Below are positions 24,601 to 37,414 of a DNA stretch of 64,000 nt, in pieces. Origin of the DNA: Albifimbria verrucaria (lineage: Eukaryota; Ascomycota; Sordariomycetes; Hypocreales; Stachybotryaceae). The notes beneath the pieces were generated by a model that saw only the letters and a list, made by a program, of their open reading frames with translations, was not told the origin of the DNA and ran no database searches. The translations under genes were made by a program, and so were the position numbers. Each line of letters opens with the position of its first letter. Position 1 is the stretch's first letter. The DNA lies in the NCBI GenBank assembly GCA_020081605.1, contig JAHREC010000009.1, forward strand, positions 4,774,001 to 4,838,000, written 5' to 3'.

Positions 24601-26526
24601 GTCGTGATATGTGTATGTCTAAACGAATCCAATTGCTCGCAACCAGCAGTGTAAGTGGAAAGGGGAGAAAAGGGTAAGAAAATCAGCAGGATCCCGGCCC
24701 CAAACACAAAGCGGCTCTTGATATGATAAACCGTTACAGAAGCTTAATAATTGCCCGGCCCATAGAAAAATTCATGACAGTTTGAACTCGCCGTGTCTGG
24801 AGCTGGGCGACGCTTCCTTACCTATTTGGAGCACCGACCGACGGTGTCGCGGCTCCGCTTTAGAATATGGTGGGCCGACGACGTCTTGCGGCCAATTATC
24901 GCATCCCGCTGAGGCCCTCCTGCTCCATGACAAGCCTTGCTTGTGTACCGGTACGTCATGCATCCGTGTGTGAGAGAGAAAGCCCATGAGGCTTTGTTGG
25001 CCGGGTTGTTGATGCGATTACCTAATCTTCTTAATGCAGTATCCATGTCGGCGTCTTATCCAGAGGTGGGTGGGTTAGTGGGTGGTGGACTGTATCTGTA
25101 GTTGTGGTAACGATAACTTGAGTTAACTCGAGTTGCCGCACTAGACAACTCATCCCAGAACATCTCGAGAGCTCATGGCAACTCACGTTTTGACTGGCAC
25201 AACTCACAAGAAACAAACTTGCAATTCGCTTCATAATAACCACAACGCATCGCACCGCATCGCATCACATCACATCACAGTTCCCCAGGCCTCGCGACGG
25301 CTCTGTTCGGCATCAGGGCTCAAGCTCCCGTGTCCCGTATCCCTTTCCATTCACATGTTCCATCAACTTTTCTTTCACCCAGCAGCTATTAATTAAGATT
25401 GGTAACATGTACATATGTCGGCAAGGTATGCACTCGAGAGCCTATTCCCCGTCTCTCTTCCCTCGTGATCCTCCTCTTCCAGCATTGGGCTGGCTGTAAC
25501 AGGCATACCAAAGTACGCTGAGATAGCCACGACCCCTTTCCTCTCCAAGGCCTTTCTCAAACAGCCGCCAAAACGCCAGAGACCTCAATGTGATTTTTCC
25601 CTTTGCACGGCCTAGGTTTCAGCCCACGCTGTGCAAGCCAAATCATTCGACAGCCAACATGAGATTCGGGACCGTTGCGTTTGGATATACCAGACCAGAT
25701 GCGAGAAACCAAAAACACAAAAACCAGAACGGAGAAGAAAAAAACTAAAACAAAACAATGCAACTGTTCTCAACGACCAACATTTTTCTCTTTCTTTTCA
25801 TCAACCAAGCTCTTCCGTATTTCTCATTGCAGCCATGGTCGTGCCGCATGTCGCCATCACACAGGCACGATCCTCACCGACACTCTTGCGAGCGCCATGG
25901 CGCTTCGCTCATCTTCGTCACGGTCGTAAGTCGACGCTAGACAGGATATTATCGTGGGTATAATGCTAGGCACGTCCATCGCGGCAACCTCTGCAAGGCC
26001 CTGGGCCCGACAAAGGACAAGCCGGATGGGGGTGCCAAGGAGCTGTCTAGACATAAAGTCGTAAAAGCGTCATAATCGTCAAGTAGATGGTCGTAGATCT
26101 TTTCCAGGGGAGTTTACAAAATTGTGGGGGTATTCCAGGCGTGCGCATAAAGCGATTCGTGTCCGTCGTCATGGTTGCCCATATGTCGAATAATTCCTGT
26201 ATCCTTGATCCTTGTTCCATTCCTCTCGTTGTTTTTGGCGTCATCATCATATCTTGCGTTGGCACCGATACCGCGATGAGTACCGATGCGTTCCATCTTC
26301 TTACAGGGCGTAGGCGTCCGTGGGAGACGTCGGCCATTTAGATCCATGACCTTGAACAAGATCACCAAAGCTGCTAACCAGTCTTTGGCCATAGCTTCTA
26401 AAATTGCTTTCGAGACCCATGGGATCCTTGGGACTTGCCACGAGCGTGGCTAGACCCTTGCGTGCGGCGGCTCAATCCCCGAGTCGCGACACACTGCCCT
26501 GCGCAAAGATCCACCAAGCATGAAGC
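24601..26526. other. Intergenic, no gene seen
   Basis: Nothing coding is supported. It holds a CATCGCAC/CATCACAT simple repeat (25246-25281) and a nested palindrome around GAGTTAACTCGAGTT (25120-25134). Confidence 0.45.
25246..25281. repeat. Degenerate ATCGC/ATCAC tandem repeat
   Basis: A run of short units alternating ATCGC, ACCGC and ATCAC over about 36 bp. Simple-sequence DNA without known function. Confidence 0.6.
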
Positions 26527-28554
26527 TTAGTGGTAGCGCGAGGCATTGGTGGAGCTCGTGCCCACGCGGGCTCCGTTGTCCGAGGAATCTATCGTGTCAT
26601 GTTAGTCCATGCGTTATTGATACCAAGTGTACATCATATGTAGGCTCCAACGTACCGCTTCCGCGGGCCATGTGCCCATTAGCTCGGCCGCGTCCTCCAA
26701 ATCCGGTGGTGCTCTCCCACTCGGGGCCTCGGGGCTGGCGATCAGGGGCTCCCTTGCTGCCACCGCTAGCACCAGGGCGCTGGCTTCCAATGGCACCAGG
26801 GGTGCTTCGGTTCTGAGTCTGCAGGTTGGACTCGTACGCGCCCAAGTTCAGACCGCCGAGGCCAGTGATCAGCGAGTTACCGTCCTTGGGGCCGGGGTGC
26901 CCGAGGTTCCGGGGTGGACCGGCTGCGAGGTGTTGCCGATGTAGTCTCCGAACCGAGCAGTGGATCCCGGAGCCATGTTACCGATGCCGGTACCGGCAGT
27001 CAGGTAGCTGGAAGATGCCTGCGAGGGGCTTGGCGTGAAGGATCGCAGGTCGGCAAAACTCTTGGCTGCACGCAAGTTGTTGGGGATTCCATTGCCGTCC
27101 GGGCTGCCAGGGAGCTCCAGGGTGGGCCCCTGTCGGCCCAGAACATTGGAGTAGTTGCTGCTGGCGGCTCGAGACTCCCGATCAGTGGTGAAGTCAAACG
27201 TGGCGGCCCTGCTCAGACCGCGCTTGTGGACATCAAGACTGTTGGCGGGAGGGTTGTGGATGTTAGACGTGGGCGAGGGCTGCTGGCGCTTTAGGACCGT
27301 CAGCTGTCGCGACTCGGCTTCGCCAATGGACTGATGCTCGAGGCCCATATGGTGAGCAAGGATGTGGATGGATCGTCGATGCTCAGGGGCAATGCCAGGA
27401 GGGAAGACCAGAATCTCACGAGAGTCATCTCTCTTAAACATGACAAGCTCAGTGTAGAACTCCAAAGTCTGAGGGTCATTCAAATCCACGTCGCCAACAA
27501 CTGTAGATTGAGAATTGGTAAGTCAGAAGAAAACAAAGTGTGGAGAATTGTGGTGAACAAACCTAGGTGCGAGTTTCCACGCTGCTGGCTCTGGGATAGA
27601 GCTCCCAGAGATTGGATGGAGCTTTGCTGGTGCAGCATGGGTCCGCGGTGCTGCTCCTCCAACTGGCCACGCCTCTCACGCTTCTCACGCTCAATGCGCT
27701 CCCGCTCTGCCTCGGGAAGCATCTTCTTGTATTCGACACGGAGCTTTCGGCCATGAACATCCATACCGTTCATGGCTTCGATGACTGGTCCTGGTATCCT
27801 CAGCCGACTGGAAGTTGGCAAAGGCCAGACCACGGAACACGCCATTGTCGAAGTGATAGTTGAAGGCGTAGGGCTGAGGCAGGTGCATATCCAGCATGAT
27901 AGATGCAAGCGTCTCCTTCCTCACGGCAAAGGAATATTCTTAATGACAATGGCAGTAGGAATCAACTGGTCAGCATCGGATGAGGTAGAGCGAAGATCGG
28001 TGGGCGAAGCGTGCGAGGGAGAATGGTCAACGCGGAGACCACCATTGGACATGGGGTTCCCGTTCATGGGCCCGTTGAAGGGCTGTAAGTTGTTGTGCAT
28101 TCCCATGGCGCCATGGTCGGTCCAGGTCTGTGAGGCAGGTTAGAATCGGCAATACAGGGAGACAGAGGTTGCGGATTGACACACCTGAGGAAGGGCGGCA
28201 CGTCGGTTGACACTTCGATTACGGCCCGGGCCGTTGACGGCACCGTTGACGGTAGCAGCGCCAGAGGATCCATAACCCCATGGCTGGTTGGCATCCATCA
28301 TGTAGTTGGGCATACCTCCGCCGGGAGTCATGTTGTTCTCCACCATCCTGGGATTGAATCCGCTGGGCATCCTGTCAGCATTGTACAGGGCCGATGATCC
28401 TAGCGGGGCGTCGAAAGGTCGCTGCGACTGACGAGGCAGCGACAAGCCCGGGCCGAAGGCAGAGTTGCCGCCGTACGGCTGACGCGAAGAGCTAGGCGGC
28501 CGATTCGGGGGCGGAATAGTCCATATAACCGACGTCGTGCTGTTGTTGGCTCAT
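26527..28554 (-). CDS. RRM + R3H RNA-binding protein (Pin4/Cip2-like)
   Basis: Minus-strand exons 28185-28554, 27563-28127, 26656-27500 and 26527-26588 (introns 57, 62 and 67 nt) give about 615 residues after correction. Order: a Pro/Gly/Asn-rich N-terminus (MSQQQHDVGYMDYS); an RRM from about residue 180 (AIVIKNIPF, then GLAFANFQSAED, then GRKLRVEYKKMLP); a charged helix; an R3H-like domain at about 315-385 (DPQTLEFYTELVMF, then HRRSIHILAHHMGLEH); and a low-complexity tail ending NASRYH. The RRM/R3H combination matches fungal post-transcriptional regulators related to S. pombe Cip1/Cip2 and yeast Pin4. Breaks: two bases near 28507-28515, one T at 27928-27930, two bases (or one gained) near 27784-27792 and one C at 26888-26891. 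The upstream region is CT-rich on the mRNA strand. Confidence 0.88.
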
Positions 28555-29092
28555 GGTCGGAGTGGTGGGGGCGGTAAGCTACTCTGTGGCTGTGGCTCAA
28601 TGACAAAACAAAGGTCGTCGCAATGGATCTTGACCGAGAGGTGAGGGCTAGCTTCTGTAAAACTGGCCGAGACCCTGGAATGTCGGACGATGATCTTCAC
28701 AAGAGGACTGACGGCATAAGACACCTTGTCCGTTGCAGTAGAGGCGGTCGCCGGAGAGGAGCGAGCAAGACACGAGCGAAATCGATGTTGTCGTTCCGGA
28801 GAAGAGCCAACCTCGTCCCAAGCTTCCACTAATTTTCAACGTATTTTTCAATCCCTGCTCCGCTATGGGGCCGCAACAAAGGTACGTCGTAACGTCAGGG
28901 CCACGTCGACAGACAACGACGACGATGGGGTTCGAGGAGATGTCGCAGAGGCGAGGCTTGACTGCGACGTCGGCGATTTCAGGTCGTGGGCAATGACGGC
29001 TCGACGACTGAGGCTGTGCCGCACTTTTGGTGGCGTGGAGATGGTCGCTTCGCTTCCAAGTCTCGAGGGCCAAAATGGGCTGGAGATGACGT

Positions 29093-29172
29093 GAAGGGGA
29101 GGGGAGAAAGAGGAGGAAAAGGAGAGAGAGGAGGAGGAGGAGGAGTGGGAGAGAGAGAAAAGAAGAAAAAAG
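29093..29172. repeat. Purine-rich GA/GGA tract
   Basis: About 80 bp almost purely of G and A on the plus strand, with repeated GGA and GAGA units. It lies upstream of the minus-strand RRM gene, where it would form a long CT-rich promoter or leader tract. Confidence 0.65.
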
Positions 29173-29515
29173 ACGGACGCCGGAAGCTCCCGTGACGGCT
29201 CGTCTGGTGTGTCTATCTGATGCAACAGCAAAGGGAAGAGAGCAAAAGGCAGAAACAGAAATGGGAGGGAAAGGAGAAGCAAGCGCAGAAAAAAGATACC
29301 TAGACTACCATGGTCGCTGCGCTACGACTGGCTAGAGAAACAGGGGCCTGGATGGGGATTGGATTGGGGGAGGAGATGGGGATGGGACGGTAGGGTACGC
29401 ACTACAGACAGGTACGGTACGGTTCGGTACGGTACGGTTAGAGGGCATGGCCATGTACCCAACGTAGCACAGTGCTGTAAGGTAGAGAGAGGCATTAGAG
29501 GTACTAAGGCATGAT

Positions 29516-29540
29516 GGGCTGGGCTGGGCTGGGCTGGGCT
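29516..29540. repeat. (GGGCT)5 pentanucleotide repeat
   Basis: Five perfect GGGCT copies, the reverse complement of the repeat at 4506-4530. On this strand it satisfies the G-quadruplex pattern of G3 tracts with 2-nt loops. Confidence 0.85.
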
Positions 29541-30104
29541 GGCGGTGGGCGAGAAAAGAAAAGCCTGGGCCAGGCAAGGTGAAGGCAGGTCAGGTCAGGT
29601 ACCTTGCCCGTGTCCGTGCTGTGCCTGTACCCGCGCCAATACCTCCACCCGCGCTGTAAGCCCGCCCACGGCCAAGTACCCGACGCAGCTGGGGAAGGTA
29701 CCTTGCAGGGAGGAAACGGTGGCCCAGCGTAAGGGTTTGGTGGACCCGGTACCTGAAGTCGAGGGCTTGGTCCCGTGGCCTCAGGTGTATCTGCGGGCTC
29801 GTGGGTACACGTCCCTTGTACAGCGCCTGTCCTGGATATCCACAAGCTGTTCTCACTTGTATTAGTAGCGGGAGGGCTGACCCTCTCTGCCCCTACTGTC
29901 CCTACTGCCCCTACGGGTAGCGACCGCGGTACCCCAAGAGCTAAACGTCGCCTGTCGCTTGACAGGTATCGATTGCTACCGGGCATCTCTAGCCGGTACC
30001 ACAACGGAGGGACGGACCTGTTTCGAGGTTTCTGCCAGCACGTGCTTCCATGACTAGACGCATCATGGCGGTCATACCTGTGCATTGAGCAAGATCATGG
30101 CAGC

Positions 30105-30129
30105 GCTCTCTCTCTCTCTCTCTCTCTCT
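30105..30129. repeat. (CT)n microsatellite
   Basis: About twelve CT dinucleotides followed by further pyrimidines. A CA-rich run follows at about 30180-30199. Confidence 0.8.
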
Positions 30130-32846
30130 TTCTGGCCCTCTCTGGCTCAGGTGACGAACTTGTCGAGAACAGAACAGCCACACGCACACACACACACCCT
30201 GGCATCGTGTGGTGGCACTCGAGCCAACCACGTTACTTGCTGATGATCTTCAGGACGTGCACCTGGAAACCGCACACACCAAAACCACCCACCCACCTGG
30301 CACTAGCCAGTTGCCCAGCAATGAGCCCGGATGGTTCGCAAACAAGCGCCTGGTCCAGATTACATTACACCAATCTATTTCTGTCAGAGTAACCTGTGTC
30401 GAGGAATTTTCGAGATTACTCTCCCTCCCTACCGGGCCAAGCTAAGGCTGGCTGCTCTGTACCATGTTTACCGTGCTAGATGGAACAGGCGTGTTGTGTG
30501 TTGTATAAAGGCTTGCTGCTCCTGTACTCTGCTGCACATTAACGAGCGAGCTCTCTGTGGGGAGAAAATACATTCCGGGCAAATTCAGAAAGTGCCTGGC
30601 CCTTCTCAACGCACTGTACGTCACCAGGGCAGCCGGGTACCTGCCCTGTCGCCTCCACCCCGTTAAACCCCTCATAGTGGCGATTCCAGGTACTTGGATG
30701 GTTCGCTTGCGCCACGTGCGGTTTGTCTTGCACACACCGTGGGTCCAAGTACCCTAAGTTGGTTGCCCCTTCGTCTGATCCACCTCCCAACGCCCATCTT
30801 CATCCTCATCCACCAAACAACGCCCACGATCTGGACGGTAATCTATTTCCCATGCACGTTGCTGGCCAATCTCAACCGGTCCCCGGCAAATCCATCATGC
30901 AAACACTACTGCTGCTGCCGACCCAGCACTTCTAATTTGACCCATCCATTCCACGGGTCGGATCCGCTACGCTATCCTCTCTTCACTTCCGTTTATTTTC
31001 TTTACCAACTGGATCACTTCGTTGATCAACTGAAACATGGGCCATAACTCGGGCTCACTTCAATCTCGCTTTTCACCCCGAGAATCCTCAGGTCTCATCC
31101 TGCCTGTCGAGATGAGCCCGCTCCACCCGCACCTGCACGGGACACAAGCTCACTCACACATGCCTTATCACAGATGCACCCGCTTATGCACATGATGCCC
31201 CGACGCAACCCACCTTGCGCTGCGCTGCATCGAGCCTCTTGCATCGAGCCGTGGGCATCTACTGCCAGTGCTTTCTGGGCTTGCTTGACTGACAGGTCAT
31301 GTCGCCTTCTGCCCGTCCAAGACAGCCATACGCCACCTCGCAGCAGCAGGCGTCTACAAACTCAATCGCATCGCGCCGCCTCGGACTTGGTCAAAGCAAG
31401 GCCCAGGCTGCCGGAATCTCTCTTCAGCACCGTCTCCCTCTCTGCTCTATTTCCGCTATTCTCCTTACGTGCTTGTAGACCGCAATATCAAACACCCCTA
31501 TGTCAGAGCCTCTTGGAGATTTGACCACCCGGTGGGCCGCTCAGCATTGCTGGGGTTCTCAAATAATTCCTTTTTCTGACAGCCAATCTCAAGGAGAACG
31601 ACCCCTGGTTTGATCTCTCCCTGGCAGGCTTCCAGAACCATTTCGAATTCCGTCCGTCAAGCCAAGCCTGTATACCTGACACTGCGAATCGGGTCCCGGC
31701 TTTTTGCGGAGCCCACCTGGTTACTCGCAATGTCAATTACGGCTTCATTTCGTCACGAGAAAGGACCCCTTTCCTTTGCGGTGCTTTGTCTGGCCATTGA
31801 GCGGCCTTTCCAGCTCTTCGCCCCCTTCCCGCACCCTTGAGTCCACTGACATGGGATGTGTTGGTGTTCCGGCTCCGCGGAAAGTGGCCACGATCCACAT
31901 TTGTCGAGTGGCCGAAGCACTGGTCGACTGGATGTCAGGGATTTACATCAGAAACCCCTTTTTGTGCTTCGTCGTCCACCATCAACGTCGAATCGTGAGC
32001 CTCCCTAACCGAGGCGTACCTGCTTGTCTGAAGCCACTCGTACCACGGAGTCAGTAGTATCGTGTATTCCTGGCTTTTCATATCTTCCAGGATTCATTCT
32101 TCTCCGTATCAGCCCTTCTTTGACCGACTTCGTCGATTGGCCTTTGCTCGGTCCTGCTCGTTTGTACGGGACGCATGAGCCCCATGATTGATGAATGCTG
32201 TAAGGCATCCGATAGGCAGGGGCAGACACCCCAGCTCACCGGTGGACCCCTGAACCAATATCCAACAGCATGGTATCAATTTTTGACTCGACGCAAGTGA
32301 CATGAATGACCAGGGTCTAGGTGGTATTTTGTTTTACTTGGTACACCAGTTTGTAAGCCTAACGTTTGAGATTGTTTCCCTGAAAGAAATGCACCATCTC
32401 TGCACGGCAACTTCTCCATCGTAGTCAAACCAGCCGAGGATGTGGACGTGCAGAACTGCTGCAGCTGGCGCCTTGGCTAAGAAGCATGCGTGTACGTCGG
32501 ATGTCTGCATGCTTCCCCGGCAGCATGCAATGCTGCAACAAACCGACCTCTTGTCATACCCCCAATCCGGACGTTGTCTGCTGCTTTCGGCATTAAACTG
32601 CAGTTTGCCGCGTCTTTGCGACACCAACAGTCACTATTCCGATCAGCGGGCGTGCGAGTTTTGAGGCGTCTCATACGACCATGACTCAACAACTGCATGA
32701 TTCGTGCAAACTAGCAACGTCACATCGGCAAGGCTTTGCTGGTTGAATTGTGTAAAAGTTTGAGTCTTGTATGTAATTCATCCGCTACAGATCTACATCC
32801 ATCTTTGCTACACTAATCCCCGCTAATAACATAAGGAACACGACAA

Positions 32847-33773
32847 CTACTGAGCAACAGCATCGTTAGCTTCCACCGTCTTTCGGATAATTTCATCCAG
32901 ATCCTCCTTCTCCAGATCAAACTTCCCAAGATCAACCTTGTGGTTAAAATCACCGCCATAGCCCTCACGAAGGTGCAACTCAAGGAAGACAGCGTAGAAT
33001 GCCGCGGGGTCGTTGTTCTTAAGCCCCTCGGCGTTGTCTTTGTAGATCGACTCTCTAGTCGGGGTTTTGACTGTCCAGTCCTTCTCCGTTGTCTTGGTAG
33101 CGCGGAGAATGCTATCGAACAGCTCACGCTGGGTGACGTGGAAAGAGGTGACATAGAAAGGCCTGTTCTTATACTGAGCCAGGTCCGCGTCCGGCAGGCT
33201 AAGGAGGCCGGCGACGGCGGCGCCAACACGGGGAGTGAGGATGTGTTGAACTTTGTGTTGCCGCCATTGACAAGCTGGGCAGTGCGCTCTTTGAGATTGA
33301 AACCCAGGAGGCCGTTGGCCAGGCAGAACTCCAGCCAGGGGTTGGTGTTGACGGCGATCCAGGAGCTCACACCGAGGTCCTCAATGAGCTTGCGTGGAGC
33401 CTTCTTCTTTGAAATCAGGGGAATTCATCGGCAAGCTTAGACTCCATGTCGCTGCCAAACTCGATGGGCAGCACATACTCGACACCGGCCTTGGCAGCGG
33501 CGCGAATGAAGTTATCCTGCAGCTCGAAAGCTTCGATGGCAAGGACAATAACCAGGACATCTTGCCCCTTGAGGAGTCGACCAGGAAATCCTCGTCATCA
33601 AAGGCGCCCTTCTTGACGATAACTTCGGGACCATATGTAGCAGAGGACTCCTTACGCTGGATGGCCGTGATAGTGTGGCTCTTCTTGGCGACCAGCGCAG
33701 GGAGGATGTGTGAACCGACAGATCCACTGGCGCCGGCGATGGCAATCTTGCGAGCTTGCACGGGAGGAGCCAT
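32847..33773 (-). CDS. NmrA-like / isoflavone-reductase-like NAD(P)-binding protein
   Basis: A single minus-strand exon gives about 309 residues after three corrections. The Rossmann motif GASGSVGSHILPAL lies at residues 13-26. Family features follow: YVLPIEFGSDM, then SKKKAPRKLIEDLGVSSW, then NPWLEFCLANGLLGF, and a Glu/Lys-rich C-terminus ending EANDAVAQ. These proteins bind NAD(P) and act as reductases or redox sensors; the substrate is unknown. Breaks, all loss of one coding-strand C: plus-strand positions 33573-33574, 33418-33421 and 33230-33233. Each restores the next conserved block. A TATA box lies about 120 bp upstream. Antisense frames here are shadows. Confidence 0.88.
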
Positions 33774-35091
33774 GGTGTTGTAGTGTGAGTTATGGATGAT
33801 GCTAGTTGATGCTCAAGTGTCTGAATCTGTAGTTGAGAGTGAAGCTGATGTGATGAGGATGCCAAGACGCAGAACGAGGCATTAAGCCTTCCTTTTATAC
33901 TCGCCTGCCTCTCCATGCTCGCTTATCATGGCCGCGACTGAAGAGTCTCGATTTGTCTGCCGTGCAGTCAGACAAATGCTGGGTAGGATTGCGTGGTAGC
34001 AACACAGCCTATTGCGTTAATAATCCTATGGAGATCCCACGACCCCCACATTTGGGCTGCAGAACTATCTATCAGGATGGCGCATGGCAATGCTGAGGTG
34101 CGGTTGACGCCATCGGCTCTGCCTATTTTTGGGTTTGCTTTGCATACTATCATATGGTAAGGTATACAGGTTGTAGTTACGACAAAAGCTGTCTTCTAAG
34201 TATCCAATACAGTTGCTACTCTAGTATAATGGATCGTGACGGCTACCCTGAACTTGGCTCTACGGATTGTTTGGTACGCTTGAATTTGCCTGTTTTGGTA
34301 GTTTTTCTCTCTGCTCAATAGCCATTGCAATACACGTAAGATCCCTTGTGATGAGAATGACAACTCGCGCACATGATACGGCTAATCCCATCCGTCTAAA
34401 GTTTGCCTCTATCCCGACCCGGCCGGGGTCCACGGAACTCCGCACTGACTCCGCGCGGCAAAGACAAATTAATTGTCAATTGCCAATAAAACGCCCTGGC
34501 AATTTGTCCGGTGTCACGTGGGAATTTGTCTTGCAGCATCAGCTCGCATGAATGAAGACAAACTATTTGCCTGGCGCTGGTTTCGGCAAGCTTAAGACGC
34601 ATTGGGTTATTCCCGTTGCTTTGTCAGTTGCTCAGCGCAAGATGATTGTCAATCTTGTGATCGACAGGCTATTGTTTGGACTGCTTGTTCTAGCCGTGTA
34701 AGACACTTCACTCGTAGGATTTCGTGATTTGTCAATTTACAAGGGTTGCAATCCAGCACGGTTGTGTTGTGTAACTTGCATCGCCACAGTATTCGATTGC
34801 TAGAAACTCATGACAAAAGAAAAACGACTCTTCGATTAAATGCAAAATACAGTCAACATATGGGTATAATACCCCCAAGAATGGCAAAACAAGAAAGACA
34901 TGGCACCATGTCCTAGGATCCATGAAAACTCCTACTATACAGAAGATGCCCCCAAGTCCGCGTGAACCACAACTCCCGAAACTCAAGACCAACATCATGG
35001 ATATTTAATGATTCCTTGATATGGTACTCCGAGTAAGATAGACGGGTGGCCTCCATAAGCAAAAAGTATCGGGAAAGATCGAGCTTTCTTG
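33774..35091. other. Intergenic, no gene seen
   Basis: Promoter of the NmrA-like gene followed by more AT-rich DNA with no supported frame. It marks the left edge of the 35-43 kb block. Confidence 0.45.
33891..33899 (-). promoter_or_regulatory. TATA box of the NmrA-like gene
   Basis: On the minus strand this reads TATAAAAGG, about 120 bp upstream of the start codon at 33773, a normal distance for a fungal TATA-dependent gene. Confidence 0.6.
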
Positions 35092-37414
35092 TCAATGAAT
35101 CACATTGGTGCCAATGGCGCCCTTGTGCCCGAAGACCCTCCACCCCGGGCGGGGACTTAGACGACCCATCAGACCGTAGCCGTTTACTCGGACCGGAATC
35201 AGGGAGTCCTCACTACCACGAAGTCGACGGCGCCTCTGGCTTGGCGCCGGATCACCAGTGCTTGCAGGATGTGCCTGAGGCGGTCCCGCATTGTATCGCC
35301 TCGGGCGCCGGTTCTCATCGTTCGATGGCGAGCTTTTTATGACCGTTGAAGCCTCACTGGTGTTCCTGGATCGAAGGCGCCGAGAGCTTTGGTTCGGCGT
35401 GGTAGGACCTTTATTGGCCCTGCTGCCTTGGCTTCCGCGAGGCGTGTTGGGGTTCGTACCGCTGCCGTGGCTGCTGCCTCCATTGCCATCTTCACCATCA
35501 TCGCCTCCTTCATCGGCAAAGATATCGAAATCGTCGTTAGCATCGTCATCATCGCCATTGTCACTATATTCACTATCGTTGCCGTAATTGTCATCAGGCA
35601 CGGGAATGTCCACGATTGTGCTAGCAACCACATCACCCTCTACTGCAACATTACGATGAGACTGAGCATTAAGCTGGAACTGAATGCCCACCCCACCGTT
35701 GGCCAGGTTGGCGCGAGCTATGTGACTAAAACTTAGTACTAAAGGGTCGCATAGAGGAACACTAGGAATGCCAGGGCGGAGTCTGTCAATAGCCACATGG
35801 AACTCTCTGTATGTTGGCGTGTCCCGCTCGTCTTGAGGCTGGATTTCGGTTGGCTCTATATCTTCTGTGTCCACAGGGGCCAGTTGATTATAAAATAGCC
35901 GCCGTTGCCATATTACTTGCTGGGCCTGAGGAACGGGCGTCACATAAGCTGGAGGATTGTTCGAAATCAATACCCCGCTGGATCAGCAGCTCCTAGGATG
36001 AACGCCCGTGGCTGGTTCACATCATAAGGCTCGAACCGGGCGCCTTTATGTGCAACAAACTGGGGCCCACCACTATATCTAAAATAATCATCGCGAGGAA
36101 TTCTGGTCTGGGTGTTTATGGAACCCGCAAGGGCTTGAATCAACACCATCGGCATCATTTCTCCTGCTCTTCGTCCTCTGCTGGAAATTTCACGATGGTT
36201 CGCGAGACCCAGTTCATTGCATAAGAGAACGGTAAGCATGCGCTTAGCGACAGGCCATATAGAAACGGCGCTGTTCATACCCGTGGGAAGCGCATCATGA
36301 ATATACATGCTTGAGTCTTGGATAGGTGGGCGGGGTGTCTTAATGACCATTCTGACGTCTCTCCTCGGTATTCTAGGCTCACCCTCCACATGCCCTACCA
36401 GTATCTGCTCACCAACTTGGTTGCGGATGTTCTGGAAGAGCCAGAGAGTTGACTTATACCCCGTGTCTGCGAACTCGGCCACTCGGTGCGTCTTCGGTAC
36501 GAAATATTGGAACGTCTGGCATATGCCCAGCCAGTTCCAGTATTTCATCCACAGGTGGACGATGCCTTGAACTCGGGATTCACGATTGATGGAGAAGCAG
36601 TCGAATATGTAAAGCTCAGCATTGACTCGGTCAAAGATGCTCATGCTCCATATTGGTCCATGAACGACGGGAGCTACGACGAACCGACGACCTTCAATAG
36701 CTCGGTACATTGCATTGCGTTCAGCTGGGTGATTGGCTCTGCTATAGGAGCCTTCTATAAGCTCTTCATCGAACGCAGGAGAATGGTTCCAGACGGTCCA
36801 CGGTATGCGTGTAGCGGGTAAAGCTGGTGCAGGAGCTGCAGGAGCCGCTGGGGTGGCATTTCGAGCCCTTCTGCCCGGGAGTGTACGGGCGGGCTGTGGT
36901 GGTGGAGGTGCTTGCTGAGGTACTGGAGCTGGTGGTGGAGGCTGTTCCGCGAGTTCCCAAGGATCGAGGAACGCGACTTTATCGTAGAGGCCATATGAGC
37001 AGATAGTCTCGAGAGCCATAACCTCCCTTCGAGTCAAAGGCTTTGGCTTATCGCGGCCACGGCCCCTCCAAATCCCCGTAACATCTCATGTAGGACTGCT
37101 GCATGAGATCTCCAATCCCACCCACGGTATGTTTGCTCTACGTTTGCTTCGAAAGGAAGCATTGGTCGCAGATGGCCATATCGGGCAACGACTTGCTGAT
37201 GGAGCTGGGCGATCTGAGCGGCGTTACCATCGAGTAAATCTAACGGATACGTAGGGAGATTGGCGTGTCCAATGGCTGGAGTTGGCCACTGCAACCGGGG
37301 AAAGAATTGGGGAGGTTGCTCGAGCCTGGCAATAGTCTCGTTACCTGACCTGAACGAATCTCGAGCTGCAGGCAGGATCACCAGCCCGGTCCATGATTCC
37401 AAAGGTTCCATCAT
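35092..37414 (-). CDS. Orphan protein with possible Ulp1-like fold and acidic tail
   Basis: One minus-strand reading unit of about 774 residues after two corrections. Order: an N-terminal region (MEPLESWTGLVILPAARDSF); a Gly/Arg then Pro/Ala-rich linker (PPPPAPVPQQAPPPP); a globular part with RFVVAPVVHGPIWSMSIFD, AELYIFDCF and FVPKTHRVAEFADTGYKST; a second globular part; then an Asp/Glu/Gly/Ser-rich tail (DDDDANDDFDIF) and an Arg-rich end. The middle part faintly resembles the Ulp1/C48 arrangement (His-Trp, Asp, DCG), but the Cys is not in a DCG context and the His is not next to the Trp, so catalysis is doubtful. Breaks: one G lost at each of plus-strand 35973-35976 and 37063-37066. Minus-strand frames overlap by 4 bp at both places, which only reflects the frameshifts. 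Family not recognised with confidence. Confidence 0.6.

Larger units (their letters stand above)
28555..32846. other. Long intergenic region with simple repeats, no gene seen
   Basis: This starts with the likely leader and promoter of the RRM gene, including a purine-rich tract at 29093-29172 (pyrimidine-rich on the mRNA strand). It also holds GGTAC-type repeats (about 29410-29440), the GGGCT repeat, a CT microsatellite and a CA run. Open frames in all six frames lack domains. A non-coding RNA or a small rapidly evolving gene could be hidden here. Confidence 0.45.

Noticed and set aside
30105..30199. CT and CA runs as a possible repeat array or regulatory element
   Set aside because: Ordinary microsatellites without spacers or conserved units; not a CRISPR array, which is not expected in a fungus.
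35967..37037. 4-bp overlaps at 35967-35970 and 37034-37037 that look like start/stop coupling of three separate minus-strand genes
   Set aside because: One overlap starts at a TTG, and both lie next to G-run breaks. The protein continues sensibly across them, so this is one gene with two missing bases, not an operon.
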